Below, piece after piece: positions 43,045-51,680 of a stretch of DNA of 64,000 bases (positions are counted from its first letter, which is position 1; each line of letters opens with the position of its first letter). The stretch covers positions 79,803-143,802 of the forward strand of contig JAJFKA010000124.1 of NCBI GenBank assembly GCA_021773555.1, in the 5' to 3' direction. The DNA comes from Gammaproteobacteria bacterium. GTDB taxonomy: Bacteria; Pseudomonadota; Gammaproteobacteria; Pseudomonadales; Azotimanducaceae. The notes beneath the pieces were generated by a model, which made no database searches, was not told the origin of the DNA, and worked only from the letters and a program-made list of their open reading frames with translations. Made by a program: the position numbers and the translations under genes.

Positions 43045-43667
43045 CCGGGAGTGATCTGCCGACTGACTTTTTTCGTCGAGAAGATGAATCACCGGATGAA
43101 AACTTTTATCAGACTGCAAGGTTGACGACACATATTGATGACGCCACAATCGCCAATATCACAGAATTTTATCGGCAAATGCTTGTTCCCGCCGACCGAT
43201 TGCTGGATTTGATGTCCTCCTGGATTTCTCATCTGCCACCTGAAACCGACTACGCAAGGGTTAGCGGTCTGGGCATGAATCAGGAGGAACTTGAAAAGAA
43301 CCCGCGATTACACGACTTCCATGTGCACAACCTCAATGATCAACCCGTACTTCCCTTTCCGGATTCAAGTTTTGACGCCGCTATGATCATCGTGTCCATT
43401 CAATACCTGACCCGGCCGTTCGAAGTGTTTGGCGAAATCTCCCGAATTCTCGCACCGGCTGGCAAATGTATTGTCGCCATGTCGCATCGCCTATTTCCGA
43501 CGAAGGCCGTTTACGCTTTTAAGGCCCTGCCGCCGGAGGACCGGTGCAAACTGGTTGCAAGCTACATGCACCAGACAGGTGTTTTTGAGCAAGTATCATT
43601 TTTCGATCGGTCACCCATGAACGCGGATCCTTTGTGGCTGGTAATGGGAACGAAACTAAAAAGCTGA
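43041..43667 (+). CDS. SAM-dependent methyltransferase-like protein
   Basis: 208 residues from ATG 43041, which overlaps the hydratase stop by 4 bases (ATGA). The C-terminal half matches the UbiE-type methyltransferase end: LPFPDSSFDAAMIIVSIQYL and EISRILAPAGKCIVAMSHRLFP. The classical glycine-rich SAM loop near the N-terminus is degenerate (ISHLPPETDYARVSGLGM), so enzymatic activity is uncertain. The coupled hydratase and the selenoprotein gene 56 bases downstream are its context. Confidence 0.82.
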   Translation: MTGSDLPTDFFRREDESPDENFYQTARLTTHIDDATIANITEFYRQMLVPADRLLDLMSSWISHLPPETDYARVSGLGMNQEELEKNPRLHDFHVHNLNDQPVLPFPDSSFDAAMIIVSIQYLTRPFEVFGEISRILAPAGKCIVAMSHRLFPTKAVYAFKALPPEDRCKLVASYMHQTGVFEQVSFFDRSPMNADPLWLVMGTKLKS

Positions 43668-43723
43668 TACGGTTTTATAATTGTGGGAACCTTAGGTCTA
43701 TTAACCATAAAGGGGTAGAACAA

Positions 43724-43948
43724 ATGAGAACGATAGCAATCCACTATTGCGCGCAATGAGACTATAAACCTGAGGCGGTCAGTTTGGCTGCTGAATTAAA
43801 GTCAGCATTCGGTATCGAGGCGACTTTGTTTGCAGAAGGAAAAGGAATCTTCGATGTGCTTATCGATGGGGAGAAGATCTACTCAAAGTACGATACTCAT
43901 CGTTTTCCAGACCCAGGAGAAGTTACTCGCCTGGTTAACCGCGACTAA
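43724..43948 (+). CDS. SelW/Rdx-family selenoprotein with in-frame UGA (Sec12)
   Basis: 74 codons from ATG 43724 (AGGGG 9 bases upstream) to TAA 43946, with one in-frame TGA at 43757. Read as selenocysteine, the protein is MRTIAIHYCAQ-U-DYKPEA..., giving the Cys-x-x-Sec redox motif of SelW-like proteins at residues 9-12. Downstream, GIFDVLIDGEKIYSK and HRFPDPGEVTRLV are the conserved Rdx core and end, so homology runs across both sides of the UGA. A stem-loop starts 5 bases after the UGA. Family members are small thioredoxin-like redox proteins. The gene requires selA, selB, selC and selD, none of which are in the window. It was invisible as an uninterrupted frame because of the UGA. A perfect TATAAT at 43676 may give it its own promoter. 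Confidence 0.93.
43757..43787 (+). promoter_or_regulatory. Bacterial SECIS-like element at the UGA
   Basis: After the UGA (43757-43759) the RNA can fold UAAA-C-CUGA (43765-43773), loop GGCGG and UCAGUUUG (43779-43786): eight base pairs with a single bulged C. The loop begins with GG 14 bases after the UGA, near the range expected for SelB-binding hairpins. The bulge-to-loop spacing resembles that of the E. coli fdhF element, though the bulge there is U. Confidence 0.7.
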
Positions 43949-43968
43949 ACGATTCGCTTTGACAACAT

Positions 43969-44925
43969 TCAGCCCGATTGTCTTGAGTTCGAAAGCTGCC
44001 CTGCCATAAGCGCAGGATCAACGTTGCCGCCAGTTAAAATCAAACCAATCCGCTTCCCCCGGAACAGGCGATCTTCACGCAGCACAGCCGCCAGGGTGAC
44101 TGCCGAAGAGGGTTCTACAAGCTGTTTCATTCGAGTCCAGAGCAACAACATGGCTTCCACAACTTCGGATTCCGAAACCAGCAGAATATCAGTCACCTTG
44201 GCCCTGATTATTTCAAAGTTCTTTTTTCCCAGCGTCGTCAGTAGTCCATCGCATATCGTCCGCGGTTCATGACTTTCAACTAATGTTCCGGTTGTGAATG
44301 ACCTGAAGGCATCATCAGCCTGCTCGGGCTCGGCTCCATAGATTTTTATATTCGGAAACACCGCGGTCGCACAACCGGAGAGCAGTCCACCACCTCCTAC
44401 CGGTACGATCAGAGCGTCGAGCCCAGGCACCTGCTCAATTAATTCCAGGGCCGCAGTGCCCTGACCACTGATAATAGTTTCACTATCATAGGGATGAATG
44501 AAACAGGCACCCGTTTCCCGAACAACTTCGCTAAGGGTTTTCTCACGCGACGTAAGTGTTGACTCACTTTCAACAATCTTTCCGCCATAATGAAGTATGG
44601 CGGCTTTTTTCACGGCATTGGCGCTTTCTGGTACGACGATGTAGGCAGGCACACCTTTGATTCGCGCTGCCCGGGCCAGTGCGGCCCCGTGATTCCCGGA
44701 GGAGTGTGTAGCAACTCCATGCCGTAGTTTCTCCGCAGGCAGCGACAGCAATGCGTTGACGGCCCCCCGGCTCTTGAAGGCCCCGGCTTTCTGTAAATGC
44801 TCACATTTAAAATGCAGCTCTGCACCCGTCAACTCATCGAGTATTTGGCTACGCATCACCGGTGTCTTATGGACATGGGCCTGGATTCTTTCCCGGGCAG
44901 CCTTGACGTCAGCGAGTGAAAGCAC
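43969..44925 (-). CDS. PLP-dependent threonine/serine dehydratase family protein
   Basis: 318 residues from GTG 44925, one base after the LLM gene stop. PLP lysine in HLQKAGAFKSRGAVNAL near residue 47, the serine loop THSSGNHGAALARAAR near 77, and the phosphate loop VPVGGGGLLSGCATAV near 173. No C-terminal ACT regulatory domain, so catabolic dehydratase or serine racemase-like. It may act on serine, threonine or a beta-hydroxy amino acid. Confidence 0.9.
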   Translation of the reverse strand: MLSLADVKAARERIQAHVHKTPVMRSQILDELTGAELHFKCEHLQKAGAFKSRGAVNALLSLPAEKLRHGVATHSSGNHGAALARAARIKGVPAYIVVPESANAVKKAAILHYGGKIVESESTLTSREKTLSEVVRETGACFIHPYDSETIISGQGTAALELIEQVPGLDALIVPVGGGGLLSGCATAVFPNIKIYGAEPEQADDAFRSFTTGTLVESHEPRTICDGLLTTLGKKNFEIIRAKVTDILLVSESEVVEAMLLLWTRMKQLVEPSSAVTLAAVLREDRLFRGKRIGLILTGGNVDPALMAGQLSNSRQSG

Positions 44926-44926
44926 G

Positions 44927-45778
44927 TCAGGAAATTACGCTGGCTGCAAGAGACCTGATTCCCTCTACAGGGTCAGGCCCAAATGCTTGTACAGGCACCA
45001 CAAGCCTGTGTACACCCGCCTCTTCCAGGCCCCTGACAGCATCCGGTCCACCCTTGCCTGTCCACATGGAGGTAATTTCGATTTCAGAAAAGTCCCTGCC
45101 AATTTTGTCGCACTCGTTTTGAATGCCGGCCAGATGAATACTCAGTTCCTTCAAATCAGTGGTTGGTGCGTACCAGCCATTGCCGTATCGTGCAATGCGT
45201 TCATGAACGCGACCTTTAATACCGCCGATGATAACTGGCAATGGATTTTGTACGGGCACGGGATAGCTCTTGAAATTCTGCCAGTCAAGAAACTCGCTGT
45301 GGTGATCGACGATATCTCCGGACCAGACTTTTCGCATGGCCTGTATGTAATCATCAAAGCGGGCGCCTCGTTTTTCGAATGGTACGCCGAGGGCATCGAA
45401 TTCCTCTTTCAGCCAGCCGATTCCCAGACCTAACAGCAGCCTTCCGTTAGAGAGCATGTCCAGGCTTGCACTTTGCTTGGCCACATATAAGGGACTTGCC
45501 TGCGACAGAATGTTTACGCCGGTACCGAGACGTAACTTGGTCGTATTTGCTGCGATGTAGCTAAGCGCTACCAGTGGATCTATGAAATTTGATTCTGGGT
45601 CCGCCCCCATTTTTCCAGATTCGGCGTAGGGGTATTTTGACTGATATTCGATTGGCACAATAACGTGCTCAAAGGTCCAGACTGACTCAATGCCGACTGA
45701 TTCTGCCAGCTGCGCCAGATTGACCATTTGTTGTGCGCTCTGAACGCCTATATTCACAGGGATAATACCGAACTTCAT
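44927..45778 (-). CDS. Luciferase-like (LLM) flavin-dependent monooxygenase
   Basis: 283 residues, bacterial luciferase fold. Blocks FGIIPVNIGVQSAQQMV, SVWTFEHVIVPIEYQSKYPY, LRLGTGVNILSQASPLYVAKQ and GRLLLGLGIGWLKEEFDALG are typical of the LLM group with a F420-type annotation (TIGR03619). F420 is uncommon in gammaproteobacteria and no F420 biosynthesis genes are seen, so FMN is the safer guess. AAGGAG lies before the ATG. Coupled to the dehydratase. Confidence 0.88.
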   Translation of the reverse strand: MKFGIIPVNIGVQSAQQMVNLAQLAESVGIESVWTFEHVIVPIEYQSKYPYAESGKMGADPESNFIDPLVALSYIAANTTKLRLGTGVNILSQASPLYVAKQSASLDMLSNGRLLLGLGIGWLKEEFDALGVPFEKRGARFDDYIQAMRKVWSGDIVDHHSEFLDWQNFKSYPVPVQNPLPVIIGGIKGRVHERIARYGNGWYAPTTDLKELSIHLAGIQNECDKIGRDFSEIEITSMWTGKGGPDAVRGLEEAGVHRLVVPVQAFGPDPVEGIRSLAASVIS

Positions 45779-45845
45779 CGCGATCTCCTTTGGTTTCGTG
45801 GCCCAGTGAGCGGACGACGTTGTTTATCAACCGATTGCTAAACGC

Positions 45846-45862
45846 AGCGCCCGTTCGGCGCT
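45846..45862 (-). terminator. Possible weak terminator after glnS
   Basis: On the minus strand AGCGCC and GGCGCT form a six-base-pair hairpin with a five-base loop, 20 bases after the glnS stop. The following sequence has only three T, so termination would be weak. Confidence 0.3.
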
Positions 45863-45881
45863 TATTCAGCAAGCCTGTTTT

Positions 45882-47570
45882 CTAACGCTGTGCTTCCTCG
45901 CGGCCCTCAATTTTCGACCAGGTATCCCGCAATTCCACAGACCGGTTAAATACCAATTGATCACCACCATCGTGTTTGTTATCTATACAAAAATACCCTT
46001 CACGCTCAAACTGATATTGTACGTCTGATTGCGCATTTCCGAGGCTTGCTTCAACAAAACCTTCCGCAACAACCCGTGAATTAGGATTTAACAGTTCTCT
46101 GTAGTCCTGAACACTCATATCTGGGAAATCTACCGTGAACAACGGTTCATAGAGATTAAACAGTGCCGGAAGTGCGTGCTCCGCAGAAACCCAATGGATG
46201 ACTCCTCGAATCTTTCTGCTCTCAGGATTTCTGCCGAGGGTTTCTGGATCGTAAGTACACACAATCTCGATGATCTCGCCTTGCGGATCGCGGACGATAC
46301 GGTCTGCTCTGATCACATAGGCATTGCGCAATCTGACTTCACCGCCCAACACCAGGCGTTTGTACTTTCGGTTCGCTTCTTCCCTGAAGTCAGCGCGGTC
46401 TATGTAGATGTCCCTGGCAAACGGAACTTCCCGCTGACCCATGGACTCGTCTTTGGGATGGTTGTCTACGCTTAACCGTTCGACCTGCCCTTTTGGATAG
46501 TTTTCGATGGTTACCCGGACGGGATTTAATACAGCCATGGCACGCGGTGCCTTGCCCTCCAGATCTTCTCGCAGACAACTTTGTAGCATTGCCAGTTCCA
46601 CATTGTTATCGCTCTTTGTAACGCCGATTCGACGACAAAAATCACGAATAGCTTCGGGCGTGTAGCCACGACGTCGCAGGCCGGCGAGGGTCGGTAACCT
46701 CGGGTCATCCCAGCCATCTACGAGGTTCTCCTCCACCAGTTGCTTCAGCTTGCGCTTGCTCATGACCGTATACTGGAGATTCAATCGCGAGAACTCAATT
46801 TGCTGGGGGTGGGCGTTCATCGCCAGTTCGTTGAGCACCCAGTCGTAGAGTGGCCGATGATCCTCGAAGCCCAGATCACAAAGTGAGTGGGTGACTCCTT
46901 CGAGAGAATCAGAAATGCAGTGGGTATAGTCATACATTGGATAGATGCACCAGGCGTCACCCGTTTGGTGATGAATGACATGTCTGATCCTGTATATCGT
47001 CGGGTCTCTCATGTTGATGTTGGGTGATGTCATGTCAATCTTGAGTCGCAGCACATGTTCGCCGTCTGCAAAATCTCCGTCCCTCATGCGCTGGAACAAT
47101 TCGAGGTTCTCATTAATCGTGCGGTCACGAAACGGACTGTCAGTACCAGGTTGTGTAAGAGATCCCCGATTTACTCGGATCTGTTCAGCAGTTTGTGAAT
47201 CAACGTAGGCCCTGTCTTTGTTAATCAACTGAACCGCAAAATTGAACAGTTGTTCAAAGTAGTCCGAGGCATTGCGGAGCTCACGCCACTCAAATCCAAG
47301 CCAGGTGATATCCGTTTGCATGGACTCCATAAATTCAGCGTTTTCCTTAAGTGGATTTGTATCGTCGAATCTAAGATTCGTACTGCCACCAAAATCCCGC
47401 GCCATACCGAAATTCAGGCAGATTGCCTTGGCATGGCCGATATGAAGGTAGCCGTTAGGTTCCGGCGGAAAGCGGGTCACAACCCGACCACTGTGTTTGC
47501 CTGCTTGAACATCCTTCTCAATGATTGTGCGGATGAAGTTCGCGGGATATTTTTCAGTTGTTTCATTCAT
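45882..47570 (-). CDS. glnS: Glutaminyl-tRNA synthetase
   Basis: 562 residues. Class I aminoacyl-tRNA synthetase: HIGH motif in [17 protein letters not shown] near residue 40, MSKRK motif in [15 protein letters not shown] near 268, and the GlnRS-type anticodon-binding beta barrels at the C-terminus ([21 protein letters not shown]). Its presence means the organism charges tRNA-Gln directly, as in gamma- and betaproteobacteria. Upstream is a TSUP transporter on the same strand, 27 bases away. Confidence 0.97.
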   Translation of the reverse strand: MNETTEKYPANFIRTIIEKDVQAGKHSGRVVTRFPPEPNGYLHIGHAKAICLNFGMARDFGGSTNLRFDDTNPLKENAEFMESMQTDITWLGFEWRELRNASDYFEQLFNFAVQLINKDRAYVDSQTAEQIRVNRGSLTQPGTDSPFRDRTINENLELFQRMRDGDFADGEHVLRLKIDMTSPNINMRDPTIYRIRHVIHHQTGDAWCIYPMYDYTHCISDSLEGVTHSLCDLGFEDHRPLYDWVLNELAMNAHPQQIEFSRLNLQYTVMSKRKLKQLVEENLVDGWDDPRLPTLAGLRRRGYTPEAIRDFCRRIGVTKSDNNVELAMLQSCLREDLEGKAPRAMAVLNPVRVTIENYPKGQVERLSVDNHPKDESMGQREVPFARDIYIDRADFREEANRKYKRLVLGGEVRLRNAYVIRADRIVRDPQGEIIEIVCTYDPETLGRNPESRKIRGVIHWVSAEHALPALFNLYEPLFTVDFPDMSVQDYRELLNPNSRVVAEGFVEASLGNAQSDVQYQFEREGYFCIDNKHDGGDQLVFNRSVELRDTWSKIEGREEAQR

Positions 47571-47597
47571 GGATCAGGTTTCTTTCGTAGGATTGAA

Positions 47598-48362
47598 TCA
47601 GGTTTCTGCGAACATGGCGGCACCACAAGACAGGCTGACCATTATCATTAGCAACCATTTTAGCGTGTTTTGACTTACCTTGATGGCGAACTTAACGCTG
47701 ATCATCGCACCTGCCACCGATCCCACCGCCAGGATCAGGCCAGGAATCCAGAGAACCTGATCTCGCGTGGCAAACACCAGCAACGCCACGCCGCTGAACA
47801 CAGCTGTGCACACAGTTTTGAGTGCATTGGTACGAACCAGATCATAACGCAGGACCCCGGCCAGAGCAGCTATCAAAATGAAACCAACTCCAGCTTGTAC
47901 AAATCCGCCGTAAACACCGGCAAAAAAGAGCGCTGCGATCCCACCCGGCGATTCCGACAATTTCCGTGCAGGCGTGCCCGGTGCCGGAATCAGGGTATCT
48001 GCGCGGAATAACATCAACACTGCCATCGTCACCATTGAGCCAAGCAGTATGGGCTTTAACAGCCAGACAGGCAGATAGGATGCTGCCAGTGATCCAAGCA
48101 GTGCTCCGGTAAGCGTGGGTACGAGTATCGGCAGGATCGCTGCGGAGTCCAGCCGATCATGGCGTTGGAATGACCGTGCACTGGCCAGGGATTGCATCAG
48201 TACCCCGACCCTGTTGGTTGCGTTAGCGATATCAGCAGGCATCCCCAGCAACATTAATGCCGGCAGCGTTAGCATAGATCCACCCCCTGCCAGAGTATTG
48301 ATGAACCCACTCACGAGCCCGGCCAGAACAAGCGCTGTGAGAATTAACGGGTCATATTCCAA
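47598..48362 (-). CDS. TSUP (TauE/SafE) family membrane transporter
   Basis: 254 residues, about eight membrane segments, with the twin repeat characteristic of sulfite exporter TauE/SafE proteins (GLVSGFINTLAGGGSMLTLP at the N-terminus and GVYGGFVQAGVGFIL in the second half). Family members move sulfite, sulfoacetate, sulfolactate or other organic anions. No neighbouring sulfonate genes clarify the substrate; the TauD-like gene is 40 kb away. Confidence 0.9.
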   Translation of the reverse strand: MEYDPLILTALVLAGLVSGFINTLAGGGSMLTLPALMLLGMPADIANATNRVGVLMQSLASARSFQRHDRLDSAAILPILVPTLTGALLGSLAASYLPVWLLKPILLGSMVTMAVLMLFRADTLIPAPGTPARKLSESPGGIAALFFAGVYGGFVQAGVGFILIAALAGVLRYDLVRTNALKTVCTAVFSGVALLVFATRDQVLWIPGLILAVGSVAGAMISVKFAIKVSQNTLKWLLMIMVSLSCGAAMFAET

Positions 48363-48439
48363 AGGAATTCACCATTCCAGAAAAGAACGCGAATGGTATA
48401 GATGGCCGCTCGAATGTCAAATTTATCGCCGGGTATGCT

Positions 48440-49366
48440 TCAGGACACTGTTGCCAATTTGTGCAGGACGAGTTCCGGCGGGCAGTTAAATCGCACGTTC
48501 ACCAGACTCGCACCGACACCGCGACTCGTATAACCGATCATGGTGTCAAACTGCCATGCACCACTGCCAACCCGGCGAGAGCACTCTATGTTCATCTTGG
48601 GTGCAAATCCGTTTGGCAGACAGATCTGCCCACCGTGGGTATGCCCCGCCAGGTAAAGTTGTACATCGGCGTAGGCCGCCTGGCGATATTGCTCGGGGCT
48701 ATGGTTCAGCAAAACTGTCATGCGCCGTCCTCGGCCAGACAATGCCCGTTCAATGTTGGACAATCTGAACCGGTGATAGTCGTCCACTCCAGCCAGGTAG
48801 ATTTCATCTCCAGCGTGCGAGATTGTCGCACCCTCATTTAGCAGCACGGCAATGTCAAGTTTTGCAAGCCAGGGGACCATCTCGATAGAGTCGTGATTGC
48901 CGAGAATCGCATACACTTCTGTTTTCAGCACACTCCGTAAATCAGTCATTGCCGCCTTAAGTTCTGTGCTGTCGGCAAAGCCAGGGCTATAGTCACCCGT
49001 CAATACCACAAGATCGTACTCGAGGGATTCGATTGCCTTAAGCAGTGCATCCAGATGCTCGCCTCGGCCACGCAAGTGAAGGTCGGACAGCTGTAGAATG
49101 GTATAACCCTCAAAACCAATGGGGAGTTCCTGCAGTTCGACCTTGTTCTCGGAGATCTCGAATCGGGACGTGTTTGCCACGCCTCTCGGCCATAGCTGTA
49201 ATACCTTCAGGGTTCCCTTAAGTATCGAGGCCACCGGCAGGATCTCCTCGATATGACGCCGCCGATAGGGATCCGGCTGCTTTTCTCCTTCGCGACGAAT
49301 ACGCTGATTGAGATGATACTCGCCCATGCGTTTTATTAACCATGCCCTGTCACGCTCTTCAAGCAT
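48440..49366 (-). CDS. YkuE-type metallophosphoesterase
   Basis: 308 residues. Metal motifs are complete: LQLSDLHLRGRGEHL, VVLTGDYSPG, ILGNHDSIEM, LLNHSPEQY and LAGHTHGGQICLPNG. Proteins of this type (YkuE/YaeI) hydrolyse phosphate esters such as UDP-diacylglucosamine-like or other lipid precursors in vitro. The N-terminus has no clear membrane segment, unlike many relatives. Divergent from the DAHP synthase leader. Confidence 0.9.
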   Translation of the reverse strand: MLEERDRAWLIKRMGEYHLNQRIRREGEKQPDPYRRRHIEEILPVASILKGTLKVLQLWPRGVANTSRFEISENKVELQELPIGFEGYTILQLSDLHLRGRGEHLDALLKAIESLEYDLVVLTGDYSPGFADSTELKAAMTDLRSVLKTEVYAILGNHDSIEMVPWLAKLDIAVLLNEGATISHAGDEIYLAGVDDYHRFRLSNIERALSGRGRRMTVLLNHSPEQYRQAAYADVQLYLAGHTHGGQICLPNGFAPKMNIECSRRVGSGAWQFDTMIGYTSRGVGASLVNVRFNCPPELVLHKLATVS

Positions 49367-49549
49367 CGTTATCCTTTACGGTTGTTACTGGAATTCATCT
49401 ACACGTTGCATGTTAACAAGTTTCTTAAGCGTACGCCCATGGTCGCACGCGCTGCCATTGGAACCGGAAACGCTATCGCCGAGCGGGATTAAAAACTGGC
49501 GCACAGAAAAAAACTTGCGTTTAGTCCCTATGTGGATATTATTACCGCC

Positions 49550-49654
49550 ATGAATATACCCACCCGCAAGCAATCTACCAGTCATTCCAGAGTGACTTCG
49601 GCGCTGGTCGCTGATCGTTTCTGGCAGGGCTATTACTTTTTTATCGAAAGTTAG
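49550..49654 (+). CDS. Leader peptide rich in aromatic codons upstream of DAHP synthase
   Basis: A 34-codon ORF from ATG 49550 to TAG 49652. Codons 24-31 read F-W-Q-G-Y-Y-F-F: six of eight are aromatic, an unlikely pattern by chance and like the control codons of trp and phe leaders. The start is unsure: GTG 49532 and GTG 49592 are in frame and none has a strong ribosome site. A minus-10-like TATTAT at 49537 with TTGCGT 16 bases upstream lies close to this start. The control codons lie 55 to 78 bases before the terminator. Confidence 0.75.
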   Translation: MNIPTRKQSTSHSRVTSALVADRFWQGYYFFIES

Positions 49655-49732
49655 ATCGCTCGCAAGCAATTCGGGCGGTTAATCCGCCTGACAGGAAACC
49701 CCGACAGGCGGAAGCCATCGGGGTTTTTTTTT
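49618..49732 (+). terminator. Transcription attenuator upstream of aroG
   Basis: Terminator: AAACCCCGA (49696-49704) pairs with TCGGGGTTT (49718-49726) and a run of T to 49732 follows; the loop contains a small GGC/GCC pair. Antiterminator: TCCGCCTG (49683-49690) pairs perfectly with CAGGCGGA (49705-49712), and the two folds exclude each other. A CGGGCGG/CCGCCTG hairpin (49672-49690), and an imperfect pairing of the control codons (49618-49630) with 49686-49698, can block the antiterminator. The layout matches ribosome-mediated attenuation. Confidence 0.78.
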
Positions 49733-49772
49733 GCTGGTGGTCGACCGAACTGACAACGGAGAGATCAGAACC

Positions 49773-50879
49773 ATGACTAAAACAATAACGGAAGATATCA
49801 ACGTGTTAAGTGAAGAGACTCTCATCACCCCAAACGAGCTCAAGCGTACAGTTCCTGCCTCAAACCTGGCCATCTCAACTGTATCCAGCAGCCGGTTGAC
49901 GATTAAGCGGATCCTCTCCAGGGAAGACCCAAGACTGTTTGTGATCGTCGGGCCCTGTTCAATACACGATGTGGAAGCTGCTTTGGACTATGCCACTCGC
50001 CTGAAGGCACTGGCGGCGGAAGTCTCGGAGACGCTGTTCCTGGTCATGCGTGTCTACTTTGAAAAACCTCGGACAACCGTCGGCTGGAAAGGATTTCTGA
50101 ATGACCCGCATATGAACGATTCGTTCAGTATTTCCGAGGGTCTGCATCTGGGTCGGAAATTGCTTGTGGATCTCGCTGAATTGGGTGTTCCCACGTCCAC
50201 AGAAGCGCTGGATCCCGTTTCTCCCCAATATCTCCAGGATTTGATTAGCTGGAGCGCAATTGGTGCACGCACCGCGGAATCCCAGACACATCGAGAAATG
50301 GCCAGTGGCTTGTCTTCCGCTGTTGGGTTTAAAAACGGAACCGACGGCGGTCTCGAGGTTGCTATCAACGCGCTCAATTCTGTGTCCGCACCGCATCGCT
50401 TTCTGGGTATCAATCATGAAGGTGAAGTTGCGGTTATCCATACCCGAGGCAATCGCCATGCACACATCGTACTGCGCGGTGGCGGCGGCCGACCAAACTA
50501 CGATTCGGTCAGCGTCTCGATTTGTGAACAACATCTAAAAACAGCTGACATCCCACCGAACATCATGATTGACTGCAGCCATGCTAACTCCAGCAAGGAT
50601 CCGGCACTCCAAAAACTCGTCATGAATAACGTGGGCAATCAGATCATCGAAGGCAACCAGTCGATTATAGGACTGATGGTGGAAAGCAATATCGGCTGGG
50701 GGAATCAATCCATTCCGCCAGATCCGCGTGATCTTCAGTATGGCGTATCGGTCACCGATGCGTGTGTCGACTGGCCAGCCACGGAAGAGATGATTCGAGG
50801 ACTCTGCGAAAAGGTTCGCCACGTTCTGCCCGGCAGAACGACGCAGGAGAAAAGCCCGGTCATTGAACAATCCGCGTGA
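49773..50879 (+). CDS. aroG: 3-deoxy-7-phosphoheptulonate (DAHP) synthase, class I
   Basis: 368 residues from ATG 49773, preceded by GGAGAG; an earlier open frame to 49731 is within the leader. It condenses phosphoenolpyruvate and erythrose-4-phosphate in the first step of aromatic amino acid synthesis. Motifs: LFVIVGPCSIHD near residue 52, VYFEKPRTTVGWKGFLNDP near 103, SHANSSKDPALQ near 273. The metal-binding Cys and His are intact. The chain is of the AroF/G/H type; which of Phe, Tyr or Trp feeds back cannot be told safely. The attenuator upstream suggests control by aromatic tRNA charging. Confidence 0.95.
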   Translation: MTKTITEDINVLSEETLITPNELKRTVPASNLAISTVSSSRLTIKRILSREDPRLFVIVGPCSIHDVEAALDYATRLKALAAEVSETLFLVMRVYFEKPRTTVGWKGFLNDPHMNDSFSISEGLHLGRKLLVDLAELGVPTSTEALDPVSPQYLQDLISWSAIGARTAESQTHREMASGLSSAVGFKNGTDGGLEVAINALNSVSAPHRFLGINHEGEVAVIHTRGNRHAHIVLRGGGGRPNYDSVSVSICEQHLKTADIPPNIMIDCSHANSSKDPALQKLVMNNVGNQIIEGNQSIIGLMVESNIGWGNQSIPPDPRDLQYGVSVTDACVDWPATEEMIRGLCEKVRHVLPGRTTQEKSPVIEQSA

Positions 50880-50897
50880 GCCGCGGATGCTCGTCTG

Positions 50898-51476
50898 CTA
50901 GTAGTAAGCGTTCTCGGTAACCGTGTGATCAGTGACATCACGAACGGCTTTCAACTGCGGCAGTTGTTCAAGCAGCGTCTTCTCGACGCCGTCTTTCAAC
51001 GTCATGTCGACCATGCCACAGCCCTGACAACCACCACCGAACTGCAGGATGGCTACCTCGTCATCAACTACCTCAACCAGGTTAACCATGCCGCCATGGG
51101 ACGCGAGTGAAGGATTCACCTGACTGTGCAGGATGTAGTTAATACGATCCTCTATGGGGCTATCATCAGAAACCTGGGGAACCTTTGAATTAGGCGCCTT
51201 GATAGTCAGTTGCCCACCCATTCGATCTGCTGCGTAGTCCACCAGCGCATCAATCAGAAATGGCTGGCTGCGACTATCGAGCCAGCACCCGAACTTCTCA
51301 TACTGAACAAATTCATCGCCTTCCTGCTCCTCTCCGCTCCGACAGTAGGCAATACACGTTTCAGCCATGGGTGTACCAGGGTCAGTGATAAAGATGCGGA
51401 TGCCCAGATCATCATGATCCTGTTTGGACAACAGTTCGAACAGGTACTCCTGTGCCGATTGTGTGATTTCAACCAT
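50898..51476 (-). CDS. nfuA: Fe-S biogenesis protein NfuA
   Basis: 192 residues. The N-terminal A-type-like domain (residues 1-100) lacks the usual three cysteines, as in other NfuA, and the C-terminal NifU domain has the CxxC in [18 protein letters not shown] near residue 150. NfuA carries a 4Fe-4S cluster to target proteins under oxidative stress or iron limitation. It is convergent with DAHP synthase, 18 bases apart. Confidence 0.94.
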   Translation of the reverse strand: MVEITQSAQEYLFELLSKQDHDDLGIRIFITDPGTPMAETCIAYCRSGEEQEGDEFVQYEKFGCWLDSRSQPFLIDALVDYAADRMGGQLTIKAPNSKVPQVSDDSPIEDRINYILHSQVNPSLASHGGMVNLVEVVDDEVAILQFGGGCQGCGMVDMTLKDGVEKTLLEQLPQLKAVRDVTDHTVTENAYY

Positions 51477-51530
51477 TTCGAATTCCAGGGTTAAGCGATG
51501 CGCCGAATTTTACTCGAATCACTCGTGATT

Positions 51531-51560
51531 TGCCACGTAACTGAAATAACCCCTTAATAT
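51531..51560 (+). promoter_or_regulatory. Sigma-70-type promoter for metH
   Basis: TTGCCA (5 of 6) and TAATAT (4 of 6) are 18 bases apart, placing the transcript start near 51567. That leaves about 114 untranslated bases if metH starts at 51681. Confidence 0.5.
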
Positions 51561-51680
51561 ACAAGGTATTAGCGAGAATATGGTCGCATGAACCAGACTC
51601 ATATCAAGCTGCAATTTCTTCAAAACCAGGGCCCGGCCGAGCTGCTAAACTACGCGCCACTTAACGCGGATTGGATTACC

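Noticed and set aside
43757..43759. TGA inside the small redox gene read as a stop, making it a pseudogene
   Set aside because: The frame continues for 62 more codons with strong SelW-like conservation, the UGA is at the expected selenocysteine position and a SECIS-like hairpin follows.
51477..51680. Cobalamin or SAH riboswitch before metH
   Set aside because: Looked for the B12-box and SAH consensus in the leader; none of the conserved blocks could be found.
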